Positions 47,616 through 58,325 are shown, counted from the stretch's first letter. The stretch is 64,000 nucleotides of DNA from Perognathus longimembris pacificus (GCF_023159225.1 NC_063176.1:36574786-36638785), one strand, 5' to 3'. Translations and numbers: made by a program. Notes: a model not told the origin generated them from the letters alone.

Positions 47616-47872
47616 TTGATGGGTGGTGGCGGCTCACATCTGTAATCCTAGCTACTCAGGAGGCTGAGATCTGAAGATCACCGTTCAAAGTTGGCCCAAA
47701 GCCAGCCCAGGCAGAAAAGTCTGTGAGATTCTTACCTCCGGTAAGCTACTCAGAAAAAGCTGGAAGTGACACTGTGGCTCAAGTGGTAGAGTGCTAGCCT
47801 TGAGCACCAGGAGGCTCAGGGACAGTACTCAGGCCCTGAGTTCAAGCCCCAGGACCAGCAAGAAAACAAATA
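47616..47872 (+). mobile_element. B1/Geo composite SINE
   Basis: Full dimer in sense orientation with a short internal duplication (GTTGGCCCAAAGCCAGCCC) in the B1 half and an AAATAAAT-type tail. Confidence 0.93.
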
Positions 47873-47914
47873 AATCAATAAAATAAATAAGCATACCACT
47901 TAGCATGACTTGCT

Positions 47915-48078
47915 CGTAGGAGCTCTACCACTTCAATATCACTTTCAGCCTGGTTTTTTTTTTTTTTTTTTTTTGCTTGTTATTTTGGAGATGGAGTCTA
48001 GTAAACTTTCCTGCCCTCAAGCCTTAAACCAAGATTCTCCAGATCTCAACTTCTTGAGTAGTTGAGAACTGGGATAAA
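47915..48078 (-). mobile_element. Partial B1/Geo SINE
   Basis: Antisense: GAGCTCTACCACTTCAATATC, a run of about 22 T, then the B1 half (CCAGATCTCAACTTCTTGAG). Confidence 0.75.
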
Positions 48079-48089
48079 AGCATTTTTTT

Positions 48090-48329
48090 TTCTTTGTGCT
48101 AGTCCTAGGGCTTGAACTCAGGGTCTGGGCACTGTCCCTGAACCTTTTCACTCAAGGCTAGTTCTCTATTACTTGAGTCACAGCTCTACTTTTGGCTTTT
48201 TTTTTTGTTGATTAATTGGAAATAAGAGTTTTATGGGACTCTCCTGCCCTGGCTGGCTTTGAACCCAGATCCCCAGATCTCAGCCTTCTGTGTAGCTAGG
48301 ATTATAGTGATGAGCCACCAGTGCCCGAC
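48090..48329 (-). mobile_element. B1/Geo composite SINE
   Basis: Antisense full dimer (GGGCTTGAACTCAGGGTCTG; CAGATCTCAGCCTTCTGTGTA). Confidence 0.9.
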
Positions 48330-48494
48330 TCTAAAAGCATTTTCTAAAGTTTTGGACATAATTTAAGCAGGGATCTGACCAAGCTCAAGATCCTGAATCC
48401 AAACCTTAGTACCTCCAAAGGAGGGGTGGGGAGATATCTGTGTATAATGAGGTATGTTTAAATTAACCATAATTCTATTTGAAAGAATTTAAAG

Positions 48495-48740
48495 CTGGCC
48501 ACCAGTGGCTCATGCTATAATCCTAGCTACTCAGGAAGCTGAGATCTGAGGGTCACAGTTCAAAGCCTGGACGGGCTGGAAAGTCCCTGAGACTTTTATA
48601 TCCAACTAACTCTAAAAAAAACACACAGAAGTGATGCTGTGGCTCAAGTGATAGAATGCTAGCCTTGAGCTGTAGAGCTCAGAGACAGCACCCAGGCCCT
48701 GAGATCAAGCCCCACAACCGACCAAAAACGAAAAAAAATG
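48495..48740 (+). mobile_element. B1/Geo composite SINE at the L1 insertion site
   Basis: Sense dimer with tail AAAAACGAAAAAAAATG. The intact L1 inserted two bases beyond this tail, consistent with L1 preference for A/T-rich tracts. Confidence 0.92.
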
Positions 48741-48742
48741 TA

Positions 48743-48758
48743 ATGCTTAAGTATTATT
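48743..48758. repeat. Target-site duplication of the L1 (3' side)
   Basis: ATGCTTAAGTATTATT, identical to 55267-55282. The pre-insertion site TATT/AAAT resembles the L1 endonuclease consensus TTTT/AA. Confidence 0.95.
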
Positions 48759-48820
48759 TTTTTTTTTTTTTTTTTTTTTTTTATTTTTATTTTTTTTTTA
48801 TTTTTTTTTTTTAATTTTTT
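48759..48820 (-). repeat. L1 poly(A) tail
   Basis: A-rich with occasional T interruptions in sense orientation, preceded by AATAAA at 48826-48821 (minus strand). Confidence 0.9.
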
Positions 48821-49039
48821 TTTATTATCAATTGAACATAAATTTTTTTTTTTTACAAGGTGCTGTGCAAAGAGGGTGTAGTTACATAGTAGGGCATTGT
48901 GTACATTTCTTGTGATATCTTACAACCTGTTTTCCCATCCCTTGTCTAGGTCAGGTAGACCCATATGCAGTATACAATGTATCAAGCACATATACAGTGT
49001 TCACAGACTTGGTCTCTACTGTCTCTCCATCTCCCTTTG

Positions 49040-52000
49040 TTAACAGTCATATATCAGGGAGATCATGCCCCTTTGTTTTCTGTGTTCTAGGCTTGTCTCA
49101 CTCAACATTATTTGTTCGAGTTCTGACCATTTCCCTGCAAATAACAATATTTCACCATTCCTAATCGCTATGTAGTATTCCATTGTGTATAAGTACCATA
49201 TTTTTTGGATCCATTCATCTGTGGAGGGGCATCTGGGTTGTTTCCAAATTTTGGCTATTGTGAATTGTGCTGCGATAAACATGGAAGTACAAATGTCCTT
49301 TTGATATCTTGGGTTTTGCTGTTTAGGATAGATGCCTAGGAGTGGTATGGCTGGGTCATAGGGTAGGTCTATATTGAGCTTTTTGAGAAACCTCCATACT
49401 GTTCTCCAAAGTGGCTGTACTAATTTGCACTCCCACCAACAATGGAGAAGGGTTCCTCTTTCCCCACAGCCCCTCCAGCATTTGTTGTTTCCTGAGTTCA
49501 GAGTATAGGCCATTCTAACTGGGGTGAGGTGGTATCTCAGGGTTGTTTTTATTTGCATTTCCTTTACTAGCAGGGATGTTGAGCATTTCCTCATGTGTTT
49601 CTTTGCCATTTTTATATCTTCTCTTGTGAAGTCTCTCTTTAGCTCTTTTGCCCATTTCCTAATAGGTTTATTGGGCTTGGAGGGGCTTAGTTTTTTGAGT
49701 TCTCTGTAGATGACAGATATCAGGCCTTTGTCTGTTGCTGTGCTGGTAAATATCCTTTCCCATATCGTTGGCTGTCTTTCTATTTTGGTGGCTATGACCT
49801 TAGCTGTGCAGAAACTTTTTAATTTGTAGTAGTCCCATTTGTTGAGTCTTTCCCCTATTTGTTGTGCGCCTGGGACTCTATTCAGGAAGTTCCTTCCTGT
49901 GCCTATAAGTTCTAGTGTCTTTCCTACTCTGTCCTTCAGTAGTTTCAAGGATTCAGGTCTGATGTTGAGGTCCTTGATCCATTTTGAGTTGATCTTGGTG
50001 CATGGTGATAGGCTTGGGTCTACTTTGAGTTTTCTGCATATGGCTGCCCAGTTCTCCCAGCACCAGTAGTTGAAGAGGCTATGTTTATTCCATTGTATGT
50101 CTTTAGCTCCTTTGTCGAATATCAGTTGGCTGTAAGAGTGCGGTTTTATTTCTGGGTCTTCAATTCTAATCCACTGGTCTTCCGATCTGTTTTTATACCA
50201 ATACCATGCTGTTTTTGTTATGATGGCCTTGTAGTAGAGCTTGAAGTCTGGTATGGTGATACCTCCTGCACTATGTTTTTTGCCTAGAATTGCTTTGGCT
50301 ATTCTAGGTTTTTTGCTGTTCCATATGAATTTATGGATTGGTTTCTCTATTTCAGTGAAGAATGTGGCTGGGATTTTGATAGGTATTGCATTGAATTTGT
50401 ATAACAATTTGGGCAGTATGGCCATTTTCACTATATTGATTCTGCCTACCCATGAGCATGGGAGGTCTTTCCATCTCCTTGTGTCTTCTTTGATTTCCCT
50501 TATTAGATTTTTGTAGTTTTCATTGAATAGGTCCGTCACGTCCTTGGTTAAGTTGATCCCTAGGTACTTTATTCTTTTTTTGGCTACTGTAAATGGAATC
50601 GTTTCCATAATTTCCTTTTCTGTTTGTCTATTGCTGGTGTACAGAAAAGCTGCTGACTTTTGTGGATTGATTTTGTATCCTGCTACTTTGCCAAATTGGT
50701 TTATTAGATGTAGGAGTTTGGGTACTGAGTTTTTTGGGTCCTTGAGATATAAGATCATGTCGTCTGCGAATAGGGATAACTTGATTTCTTCCTTGCCGAC
50801 GTGGATCCCTTTGATGTCCTCCTCTTGCCTTATTGCTATGGCTAGGGATTCCAGTACTATGTTGAACAGAAGTGGGGAGAGTGGGCATCCTTGTCTTGTT
50901 CCTGTGTTTAGGGGGAATGATTTAAGTTTCTCTCCATTTAATATGATATTAGCAGTTGGTCTGTTGTATATGGCTTTTATTGTTTTGAGGAATGTTCCAT
51001 CTATTCCTGTTCTCTCCAAAGCTTTTAATAGGTATGGATGTTGTATTTTGTCAAAGGCTTTTTGGGCATCGACTGAGATAACAATGTGATTCTTGATTTT
51101 AGTTCTGTTTATGTGGTGAATTACATTGATTGATTTACGGATGTTGAACCATCCTTGTGACTGAGGGATGAAGCCTACTTGGTCATGATGTATGATATTC
51201 TTGATCACTTTCTGGATCCTGTTAGCTAATATTTTATTGAAGAGCTTTGCATCTGTGTTCATTAGTGATATTGGTCTGTAGTTCTCTTTTTTTGTTGGAT
51301 CTTTGCCTGGTTTGGGGATGAGTATGATATTAGCTTCGTAGAATGAGTTCGGGATTTTTCCCTCCGTTTCTATTTCGCGGAAGAGTTTGAGGAGTATTGG
51401 AATTAGCTCCTCACTAAAGGTTTTGTAGAATTCATTGGTGAATCCATCTGGGCCTGGGCTTTTCTTAGTAGGGAGGTTCTTGATTACCTCCTGTATCTCA
51501 CCGTAAGTTATTGGTTTATTTAGTTGATTTATTTCTTCTTGGTTCAGTTTGGGCAGTTTGTACTTCTCTAAGAATTGATCCATTTCTGTAAAATTATTGT
51601 TTTTTGTTGAGTAGAGGTTTTGGAAATAGCTCCTTATGATTGTTTGAATATCGTGTATATTTGTTGTAATTTTTCCTGTGGAGTCCCTGATTTTACGAAT
51701 ATGAGTCTCTTCTCTTCTTTTTTTTGTGAGTCTTGCAAGGGGTCTGTCAATTTTGTTTATTTTCTCAAAGAACCAGCTTTTAGTCTTATTTATTTGTTGA
51801 ATGGTCTTTCTATTTTCAATCAGATTTATCTCTTCTTTAATCTTTGTAATCTCTCCCCTCCTAGTCGTTTTAGATTCTGTCATTTCTTGTTTCTCCAGTT
51901 GTTTTAGTTTCATCGTGAGGGTATTCACCTGCTCTGCTTCCATTCTTTTAATGTGGGTACTGAGTGCAATGATCTTGCCCCTCAGTACTGCCTTAGCTGT

Positions 52001-52867
52001 GTCCCATAGGTTTCTTTGTGATGTGTTTTCTTTGTCATTGTGGCTTATGAATTCGTTGATTTCATCTTTAATTTGATCTGTGGCCCAAGTGTTGGATAGC
52101 AGCGTGGGGTTTAGCCTCCAAGAGTGTGTATAGGCTCTGTGGTATCCTTTGTTGTTGAGGGTTACCTTTAATCCACTGTGATCAGATATAATACATGGGA
52201 TGATGTCAATTCTTTTGTATTTGCTGAGGTTCTTTGTGTGGGCTATGACGTGGTCTATTTTGGAATATGATCCATGGGCTGCTGAAAAGAAGGTGTATTG
52301 GGTCTCTGTAGGGTGGAAGGTTCTATATAGGTCTGTTAGATCCATTTGGGCAATGGTGTTATTTAGGTCCTCAGCTCCCTTACTAATCCTCTGGGTGTTG
52401 GATCTGTCTCTTGGAGAGAGAGGAGTATTAAAGTCACCCACTATGATTGTGTTTGCATCTATCTTGCTCTGTAATTCTGTGAGAATTTGCTTGACATATG
52501 TCGGGCCTCTTTTGTTCGGTGAGTATACATTTATCACCGTGATGTCTTGATTCTGGATTTTTCCTTGTATCAATATGTAGTGTCCTTCTTTGTCTTTTTG
52601 AGTGGACTTTAAAGAGAAATCCAGCTTGTCTGAGATCAGGATGGCTACACCTGCCGTTTTGGTGGGTGCATTTGCTTGGTAGATCTTGCTCCATCCTTTC
52701 ATTCGAAGCCTGTTTTTGTCCCTTGCTGTAAGGTGGGTCTCTTGTAGACAACAGATGTCAACTTTTTGCTTGCGGATCCATTCTGCCAGTCTGCTCCTCT
52801 TGATCGGGGAGTTTAAGCCATTTATATTTAAAGAGATCAAGGATAAGGGTGTTTTTTCTCCTTCCAT
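49040..52867 (-). CDS. L1 ORF2 protein: endonuclease and reverse transcriptase
   Basis: 1275 aa, the same length as the human protein, starting at ATG 52867-52865. The N-terminal apurinic-type endonuclease (about 1-240) has N14, E43, D145, N147, D205, D229 and H230, at the positions I recall for the human catalytic set. The reverse transcriptase (about 500-770) shows the YRPISL block, motif A with D600 (SVDAQKAF), RQGCPLSP and the catalytic FADD with D702 and D703. The C-terminal part has a [18 protein letters not shown] cysteine/histidine cluster that binds nucleic acid. The protein nicks target DNA and primes cDNA synthesis from it, acting in cis on its own RNA and in trans on SINE and messenger RNA. 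No interruption was seen. Translation probably depends on reinitiation or ribosome transit after ORF1. Confidence 0.98.
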   Translation of the reverse strand: MEGEKTPLSLISLNINGLNSPIKRSRLAEWIRKQKVDICCLQETHLTARDKNRLRMKGWSKIYQANAPTKTAGVAILISDKLDFSLKSTQKDKEGHYILIQGKIQNQDITVINVYSPNKRGPTYVKQILTELQSKIDANTIIVGDFNTPLSPRDRSNTQRISKGAEDLNNTIAQMDLTDLYRTFHPTETQYTFFSAAHGSYSKIDHVIAHTKNLSKYKRIDIIPCIISDHSGLKVTLNNKGYHRAYTHSWRLNPTLLSNTWATDQIKDEINEFISHNDKENTSQRNLWDTAKAVLRGKIIALSTHIKRMEAEQVNTLTMKLKQLEKQEMTESKTTRRGEITKIKEEINLIENRKTIQQINKTKSWFFEKINKIDRPLARLTKKRREETHIRKIRDSTGKITTNIHDIQTIIRSYFQNLYSTKNNNFTEMDQFLEKYKLPKLNQEEINQLNKPITYGEIQEVIKNLPTKKSPGPDGFTNEFYKTFSEELIPILLKLFREIETEGKIPNSFYEANIILIPKPGKDPTKKENYRPISLMNTDAKLFNKILANRIQKVIKNIIHHDQVGFIPQSQGWFNIRKSINVIHHINRTKIKNHIVISVDAQKAFDKIQHPYLLKALERTGIDGTFLKTIKAIYNRPTANIILNGEKLKSFPLNTGTRQGCPLSPLLFNIVLESLAIAIRQEEDIKGIHVGKEEIKLSLFADDMILYLKDPKNSVPKLLHLINQFGKVAGYKINPQKSAAFLYTSNRQTEKEIMETIPFTVAKKRIKYLGINLTKDVTDLFNENYKNLIREIKEDTRRWKDLPCSWVGRINIVKMAILPKLLYKFNAIPIKIPATFFTEIEKPIHKFIWNSKKPRIAKAILGKKHSAGGITIPDFKLYYKAIITKTAWYWYKNRSEDQWIRIEDPEIKPHSYSQLIFDKGAKDIQWNKHSLFNYWCWENWAAICRKLKVDPSLSPCTKINSKWIKDLNIRPESLKLLKDRVGKTLELIGTGRNFLNRVPGAQQIGERLNKWDYYKLKSFCTAKVIATKIERQPTIWERIFTSTATDKGLISVIYRELKKLSPSKPNKPIRKWAKELKRDFTREDIKMAKKHMRKCSTSLLVKEMQIKTTLRYHLTPVRMAYTLNSGNNKCWRGCGERGTLLHCWWECKLVQPLWRTVWRFLKKLNIDLPYDPAIPLLGIYPKQQNPRYQKDICTSMFIAAQFTIAKIWKQPRCPSTDEWIQKIWYLYTMEYYIAIRNGEILLFAGKWSELEQIMLSETSLEHRKQRGMISLIYDC

Positions 52868-52917
52868 TTTCTTGTTGGGCTGTTTTTTCCTGTTGTTTTT
52901 TTTTTTTCTTCTTGTCT
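52868..52917 (-). other. ORF1-ORF2 spacer
   Basis: 50 bases, A-rich in sense orientation with a run of about 10 A (plus-strand T run at 52899-52908). ORF2 has no separate promoter visible. Confidence 0.9.
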
Positions 52918-54087
52918 TTAGTGAGCTTGTGTTTCTGCTGGACTTTGGCTATTGAAGTTTCTTTCTGAATCTGTCTGTGTGTCTTTTACGATCTCTGTTG
53001 GGTGGGCTTCCCCTCTTAATATTCGCTGTAGGGCTGGTTTTTTATTCACATACTCCTTTAGCTCCTCTTTGGTGTGGAAAGATCTGGTTCTCCCTTCGAA
53101 TGTGAACTCCAGTTTCGCTGGATATTTGATCCGAGGTTGTAAATTGTTATTCTGAAGTACTTGGATGGTGTTCTTCCACTCACTTCGAGCTTGGTAAGTT
53201 TGTGTGGATAAGTCGGATGTTATTCGAATCCTCTTCCCATTGAAAAAAGTTTCCTTCTTCGCTTTGGCTGAATTCAGAATTTGCTCTTTAATCTTGAGGT
53301 CTGTAGTCTTGAATATTATGTGCCTTGGGGTGGTTTTCCTGGGGTCTGGCCTGCCAGGTGTCCTATAGGCTTCGGTTACCTGGATGGGGTCCCCTGTGAG
53401 ATTGGGGAAGTTTTCTGCAATAACTTTATTGAGAACATGATTAAGCCCTCTGCTCTGATATTCGGCTCCTTCTTCTATTCCAATTATACGCAGATTATAT
53501 CTCTTGTCTTTGTCCATTAGTTCCTGGAGTAATCTTCCCTGAAGCTTCACCTTTTCTTGGAGTGTGGTCATTTTCTGGTTGTTGTCAGCTGCTTCATCGT
53601 CCAGGCGAGAGATTCTGGATTCCATATGGTCCACTCTTTGTGTTATGGTTTCAATTGCGGAGTTTATGGATGTCAGAGAGCTATTCATGGTTGTCATATC
53701 AGCTCTGATCGTGGAAATTTCTTCCTTTAAAGAGTTGTATTTTAAATCTATTTTTTCATGCATTTCAATTCTCAGGGTGTGGAGATTTTCTTTAAAGGCG
53801 GCTTGCATTGTATCCATTTTTGCTTCCATTTCTTTAAACGAGGCTTGCATTGTATCCAGTTTTGCTTCCATTTCTTTCTTGGCTTCCTGGGTGTCCTTCC
53901 AGATTTCCGCTCTAAACTCCTGGAATTGTTTTCTGATTTCATTTCTGACGGTTTCGATCATTCCTGTTAACATGTCCTCATTTGCTTTTTTATTCTCCAT
54001 CTCCTCTCCAGTCGTGCTGCTTTTTGGAGCTGGCGAGTTGGCTTGTCCTTTGATGAACTGAGTTATGTTTCTTTGTGATTTGCGCAT
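52918..54087 (-). CDS. L1 ORF1 protein: nucleic-acid chaperone
   Basis: 389 aa from the first ATG of the frame (54087-54085, context CAGATGC). The frame is open a further 27 codons upstream but has no ATG there, and tandem stops TGA TAG lie beyond. Residues about 33-183 form a heptad-type coiled coil for trimerisation, including a tandem pair of 14-residue repeats (about 72-99). Next comes an RRM-like domain starting RYNLRIIG (residue 186) with NFPNL and TPRHII. The C-terminal domain contains YPAKLEF, close to the YPAKLSF of the human protein. The product coats L1 RNA in the ribonucleoprotein particle. Intact; it differs from human ORF1 mainly in its N-terminus and coiled coil. Confidence 0.96.
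   Translation of the reverse strand: MRKSQRNITQFIKGQANSPAPKSSTTGEEMENKKANEDMLTGMIETVRNEIRKQFQEFRAEIWKDTQEAKKEMEAKLDTMQASFKEMEAKMDTMQAAFKENLHTLRIEMHEKIDLKYNSLKEEISTIRADMTTMNSSLTSINSAIETITQRVDHMESRISRLDDEAADNNQKMTTLQEKVKLQGRLLQELMDKDKRYNLRIIGIEEGAEYQSRGLNHVLNKVIAENFPNLTGDPIQVTEAYRTPGRPDPRKTTPRHIIFKTTDLKIKEQILNSAKAKKETFFNGKRIRITSDLSTQTYQARSEWKNTIQVLQNNNLQPRIKYPAKLEFTFEGRTRSFHTKEELKEYVNKKPALQRILRGEAHPTEIVKDTQTDSERNFNSQSPAETQAH
53794..53877 (-). repeat. 42-bp tandem duplication in ORF1
   Basis: Units 53794-53835 and 53836-53877 match at 39 of 42 bases and encode two 14-residue (two-heptad) segments, each containing EMEAK and DTMQA. It keeps coiled-coil register. Confidence 0.95.
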
Positions 54088-55266
54088 CTGGAAGTCTGTG
54101 TAGATCTTCCCTCCCTTCTGTGTAGGCGTGTCTGCGTCAGCAGGTGCTGTCGCTGTGGCCCCGCCCACCAGTGCAGGGCACGCCTATCAGAGCGGGCGCT
54201 TTCGCCGGGGCCCCGCCCTCCTGTGCACTGTGAGTCCCCTACAACAGGCACTTAAGTGGGGTCTGCCTCCCAGAGCGAGCCCTGGGTTGTTGGGTTGTGC
54301 TTGCGCCCTCCCGCGAGTCCGTTGGGGGGGGGAAGCAGTATGTGTGGGGCCCAGTGGGATCGACTGTCCGGGTGTGGCTTGGCACCCTCAGACCTCGCCT
54401 CCGCTGCGAGGAGGGGGAACGAGATCAGGCTCAGGTGACCCTGCTGGGCTGGTATTGCCCACCAGCGCCTGTGATTTTAGTTGTAAGAGTCCGCAAGGTC
54501 TAGGCGCCTCGGGTGGGGCTTGCCCTGCCGGCCGTCCCTGGCCCCTGTTGGGAAGGGGACGGGGCCGGTTCTGCCAGTTCAGGAACCTTTGGGGGCTTGG
54601 GGCTGTTCCGCCCTTCCCCTGCTAGACTGGCTTCCCAGTGCCTGCTGGGAGCTTCCCGCCTGATTTGGGGAATCTTTGTTCCCACGGGAGTGGGGAGGGG
54701 GAGGGAGGGAGATATATCGTCTTTGTCGGGCTTGGGTCTCCCGTTGGGGGAAGGGATTATGGGGGACTCACTTTTGCTGCTTTGTGTGTGTGTCCCGCAC
54801 CGCCGTTGGCCCTTCAGGGGTTGGCGAAGTGTCGTGGTGGCTCCCCCGTTCCCTCTTTCTGCCGCGCTGGGTTCCCTTGTCCGAATCCGGTGTGGACCCG
54901 AACTTCTCGTCGCTGCTGGGTGTGTCTTGGTCCGCACCCTGCTTTGTGTCCGTGGGGTCTCCCGCTATATGGATTCTGCGCTCCTGGCAGCCTGTCTGCC
55001 GATCGCCGGGTTTCCCTTTCCCAGCCTGACCCTGTTTGGGCCAGGGCCGGCTGGTGGGGGGAGGGTGCCCCGGTGAATCTCCGGCTCCGTGTAGGTTTTC
55101 GGTTCTTCTTTTTTGCTCCTTTTTGTTTTCCTGCGTTTCTCCACTGCTTCTGGATGCTGGTTTTGCTGGGTTCTTGGTGGAGTGTTGGGTGTTGGAGTTC
55201 CCAGCTCGCTATTCAGTTGGTGCGAGTCGGGGTGCCTCCCTATTGTCTCGGCGCCATCTTTCTCCC
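54088..55266 (-). promoter_or_regulatory. L1 5' UTR / internal promoter
   Basis: About 1.18 kb, GC- and CpG-rich. The first bases in sense orientation, GGGAGAAAGATGGCGCCG, contain a YY1-type AAGATGGCGC motif at 55260-55251, where L1 promoters of other mammals also place YY1. No tandem monomers like those of mouse L1 promoters were seen. Long frames are open on both strands, a result of GC-rich composition. Confidence 0.85.
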
Positions 55267-55282
55267 ATGCTTAAGTATTATT
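55267..55282. repeat. Target-site duplication of the L1 (5' side)
   Basis: ATGCTTAAGTATTATT, identical to the copy at 48743-48758. Confidence 0.95.
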
Positions 55283-55574
55283 AAATTTCAGTTTCCAATA
55301 CATTTAAGAGACTTTTATACAGTTTAACAGTTTAGTAGTTTGTTGTAGTGATAAAACCCAAGAATTTGATTCAGCACTGATTGATAGAATGTGGTGACTT
55401 AGAAAGTAATTATAAGCAATTCATTCTTTGAGCAGGACTACTGGTAAATTAAACATATATAAAGTCTAAAACCAAGATTAGCTATTAGAGTGGTTACAAT
55501 AATGCCATTTGAAAGATGTTTTATTCTTTGCAAGGAAGCATTCCTAAAATTTTATTTATTTATTGATTGATTGA
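55283..55574. other. Unassigned flank of the L1
   Basis: AT-rich unique sequence ending in an ATTTATTTATTGATTGATTG tract, the tail side of the next antisense SINE. Confidence 0.45.
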
Positions 55575-55764
55575 TTGCCAATCCTGGAGCGTGAACTCAG
55601 GGCCTGAGCACTGACTCTGGCTTCTTTTTGCTCATGGCTAGCACTCTACCTTTTGAACCACAGTGCTACTTCTGGCTTTTTCTGTTTATGTGATACTGAA
55701 GAATCAAACCCAGGGCTTCATGCATGCTAGGCAAGAACTCTACCACTAAGCCACATTTTGGCCC
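55575..55764 (-). mobile_element. Old IDL-Geo SINE
   Basis: Antisense copy of the GCATGCTAGGC subtype, strongly diverged. Confidence 0.88.
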
Positions 55765-55905
55765 CATTTCTAACATTTTGTCTTATTTTATTTATTTTTT
55801 TAGTTCTCATTTGATTTTAATATTGAGTTATGTGGAAAAATACTGTTGCAAAATTAAAAGCATATTCTTATAGTATACAGAGGTACAGAGAGAGAAAGAA
55901 ATAGA

Positions 55906-56112
55906 GGACTGGGAATGTGGCTCCGTGGAAGACTGCTTGCCTAGCATGCATGAAGCCTGGGTTCAATTCCTCAGTACCATATAAATAGAACAAAGCAGAA
56001 GTGGTGTGGTGGCTCAACAGGTAGAGTGCTAGTCTTGAGCAAAAGAAGCTTAGGGGACAGTGCCCAAGGCCTGAGTTCAAGCCCCAGAATTGGACAAAGA
56101 AAGAAAGAAAGG
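55906..56112 (+). mobile_element. IDL-Geo SINE (older subtype)
   Basis: Sense copy with GGGAATGTGGCTCCGTGG and GCATGCATGAAGCC; tail GAAAGAAAGAAAG. Confidence 0.9.
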
Positions 56113-56219
56113 GAAGGAAAAAGGAGAAAGGAAAGGAAGAAATAAATAGATATTATGTAAAAATACTTAAAATGAAAACAACAGGTAAATCATTATAAAA
56201 ATATAATACTCCCATAGTT

Positions 56220-56700
56220 TATGTGAATTAAAATCATTACTACACTGAGATACAGTGATAGTGGGCGTGAAACCACAGGAAAGGAATGCAAGAGAAAAAA
56301 ATGGGGTACAGTTTCACATAGCATGTTGAAAATAATTATAACAATGATATAACACTTGTTTCCATAACGTGGAGTTTATTTCACTTAGCATCATCTTAAG
56401 TGTTCATAAGGCCATAGCTGTACCCTGGATACTGTATATATGTGTGTTAGAACTAGGAAGGGAAAGGGAATACCAAAATTGAGAGACAAAGGATAAAAAG
56501 ACAAATGATTCCAAAAGCAATACTTACAAAACCATTTGGTGTAAACCAGCTGAACAACTCATGGGGGGAGAGGGAAAGGGGAGGGGGAGGTGGGAGGAAA
56601 ATGGGGGAGGAGGTAACAGGTTTAATAAGAAATGTACTCACTGCCTTACATATGAAACTGTAACTCCTCTGTAATTCATTTCTAACAGTTTAAAGGAGAT
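56220..56700 (+). mobile_element. Old rodent L1 3' UTR
   Basis: CATAACGTGGAGTTTATTTC and CTTAGCATCATCTTAAGTG, then a G-rich tract GGGGGAGAGGGAAAGGGGAG, and CTGTAACTCCTCTGTAATTC at the end. The G-rich polypurine tract is a common L1 3' UTR feature and may form a quadruplex. No ORF2 remnant is attached. Confidence 0.75.
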
Positions 56701-57330
56701 AACTTATGAGCATTACGATGCATTCTAAATTACCAGTAAGATTGACCTGGGGCCCATGGGGCACTGGGTTAGATGGTGGACATGGATGGCACTGGATAAT
56801 ACTGCCTGTATTTCTAGCAGACTCATGTGGTACAGATCTTCACAGGTTCCTTGGCTTGGATGAGATAGGGGTTCTTGTTTTTGGTTATGGTCATTGCAGT
56901 TCTACTCACATACATATGAAATTAATTCAACTCCTCATAATGTCAGCCCCCCCCACCCCCTTGCTGAGCGCTAAACCAATGTTGATCTGTGCTGTGCCCT
57001 AGACTAATTGGAACCCTAATGGCCTGTGAGCTCTCCTGAGAAAAAAAAAACTCTTATAAATGAAGAGCTGGCTTCCCTGGAGGGCAATACATTGAAGAAT
57101 TCCATCAGATGAGTCTCTCAGCTGCATCCAGGTCTGACCTGCACATGCGATCTGGGCTATTGATGGAACAAAGTTGGCACTGAAATGATGTTTGCCAGCA
57201 GCAGTACTTTGTCAGTGATGAGACATAGAGTGCACATCAAGGAGGGTGAACATACAGAGGCCGGTTTGTAGACACACAGGGCTGCCCTTGACGATTGGGG
57301 CTGTTAGAATAAGAGTTAATTAAGACTGAG
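56701..57330. other. Unassigned sequence
   Basis: Unique-looking DNA with no recognised element or exon. Confidence 0.4.
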
Positions 57331-57556
57331 CCAGGTGCTGGTGGCTCACATCTGCAACCCTAGCTACTTAGGAGACTGAGACCTGAGGATCATGGTTCAA
57401 AGCCAGCCTGGGCAGGAAAGTCATGAGACTATCCACTAAACTACCAGAAAAACTGGAAGTGGAATTGTGGCCAGAGTGCTGCTAACCTAGAGTGAAAAAG
57501 CTCAGGGACAGTGCCTAGGTCCTGACTTCACGTCCCAGAACTGGCACACAAAACGA
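57331..57556 (+). mobile_element. B1/Geo composite SINE
   Basis: Sense dimer starting GAGCCAGGTGCTGGTGGCTC. The Geo half lacks part of its A-box region (GTGGCCAGAGTGCTGC). Confidence 0.92.
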
Positions 57557-57585
57557 AAAGATCAAGACTGAAGAGCTAATAACAG

Positions 57586-57785
57586 AGCTGGGAATGTGGC
57601 TTAGTGGTAGAGTGCTTGCCTAGCATGCATGAAGCCCTGGATTTGATTCCTCAGCACCACGTATAGAAAAGGCCAGAAGTGGTGCTGTGGCTCAAGTGGC
57701 AGAGTGCTAGCCTTGAGCAAAAAGAAGCCAGGGACAGTGCTCAGGCCCGAGTCCAAGCTCCAGGACTCGGGGGTCAGGGGAGAAT
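57586..57785 (+). mobile_element. IDL-Geo SINE (older subtype)
   Basis: Sense copy with duplication GAGCTAATAACAG at 57573-57585 and 57786-57798. The tail is not A-rich (GGGGGTCAGGGG). Confidence 0.95.
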
Positions 57786-57827
57786 GAGCTAATAACAGGG
57801 AATGGGTTTTAAAAATATACTTCCTTG

Positions 57828-58008
57828 CCAGGTGCCAATGGCTCATGCCTGTAATCCTAGCTACTTAGAAGGTTGATGTGAGGATTGCAGTTCAAAGCCA
57901 GCCCTTCAAAGCCAGTCCAGGCAGAAAAACAGCCAAAGAGCTCAAGGACAGCACCCAGGCCCAGAGTTCAAGCCCCACAACTGACCATAAAATAATAAAA
58001 AAACAAAG
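57828..58008 (+). mobile_element. B1/Geo SINE with internal deletion
   Basis: B1 half followed almost directly by the end of the Geo half (GAGCTCAAGGACAGCACCC). The middle is missing, and AAAGCCAG is repeated in the B1 half. Confidence 0.85.
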
Positions 58009-58036
58009 TATATTGCCTTTCAGATTAGAAAATGGA

Positions 58037-58325
58037 AATGGGCACTGGTGACTCACAACTATAATCCTAATTACTCTGGAGATTGAGATCCAGAGAATCA
58101 TGGTTTGAAGCCAACCAGGGAAAATAAATTCTGTCAAACTCCATTTCTAAAACAACTAGCAAAAGTAAGGGCTGAGGGCTGGGATGTAGCTCAGTGGCAA
58201 AGCACTTGTCTAGCAAGTGCAGTGTCCTGGGTTCAATTCCCTGGAGTACCAAAAAAGAAAAGACAAAAAAAAAAAATAAGGGCTGACGGTATAGATCAAG
58301 TGAAAGCACCAGGCAAACAAGCAAT
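58037..58325 (+). mobile_element. Diverged B1/Geo SINE interrupted by an ID element
   Basis: B1 half at 58037-58165. The Geo half (GGGCTGACGGTATAGATC) continues after the nested ID monomer at 58276. Confidence 0.8.
58176..58275 (+). mobile_element. Monomeric ID SINE nested in a SINE
   Basis: A classical ID monomer (GGGATGTAGCTCAGTGGC; B box GGTTCAATTCC) with an A-rich tail and the 10-bp duplication TAAGGGCTGA at 58166-58175 and 58276-58285. Confidence 0.9.

Larger units (their letters stand above)
48759..55266 (-). mobile_element. Full-length, apparently intact L1 retrotransposon
   Basis: A 6.5-kb element on the minus strand: 5' UTR about 55266-54088, ORF1 54087-52918, 50-bp spacer, ORF2 52867-49040, 3' UTR about 49039-48821, poly(A) tail (T-rich on plus) 48820-48759. 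The flanking 16-bp duplication is perfect. Both reading frames are free of stops and frameshifts, and every endonuclease and reverse transcriptase catalytic residue checked is present. The 5' UTR is CpG-rich with little sign of methylation decay. Together these mark a recent insertion and a candidate retrotransposition-competent source that could also mobilise the SINEs and processed pseudogenes of this genome. Activity itself is inferred. Confidence 0.98.

Noticed and set aside
49524..52955. Many plus-strand frames of 60-190 codons
   Set aside because: They are antisense shadows of L1 ORF2.
54088..54168. ORF1 extension to a 416-residue protein
   Set aside because: The upstream start is GTG; the first ATG is at 54087 and upstream stops TGA TAG close the frame.
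54128..55076. 165- and 187-codon plus-strand frames in the L1 5' region
   Set aside because: They lie antisense to the L1 5' UTR and ORF1 start; those with long extents begin at GTG and have no protein motif. GC-rich composition explains them.
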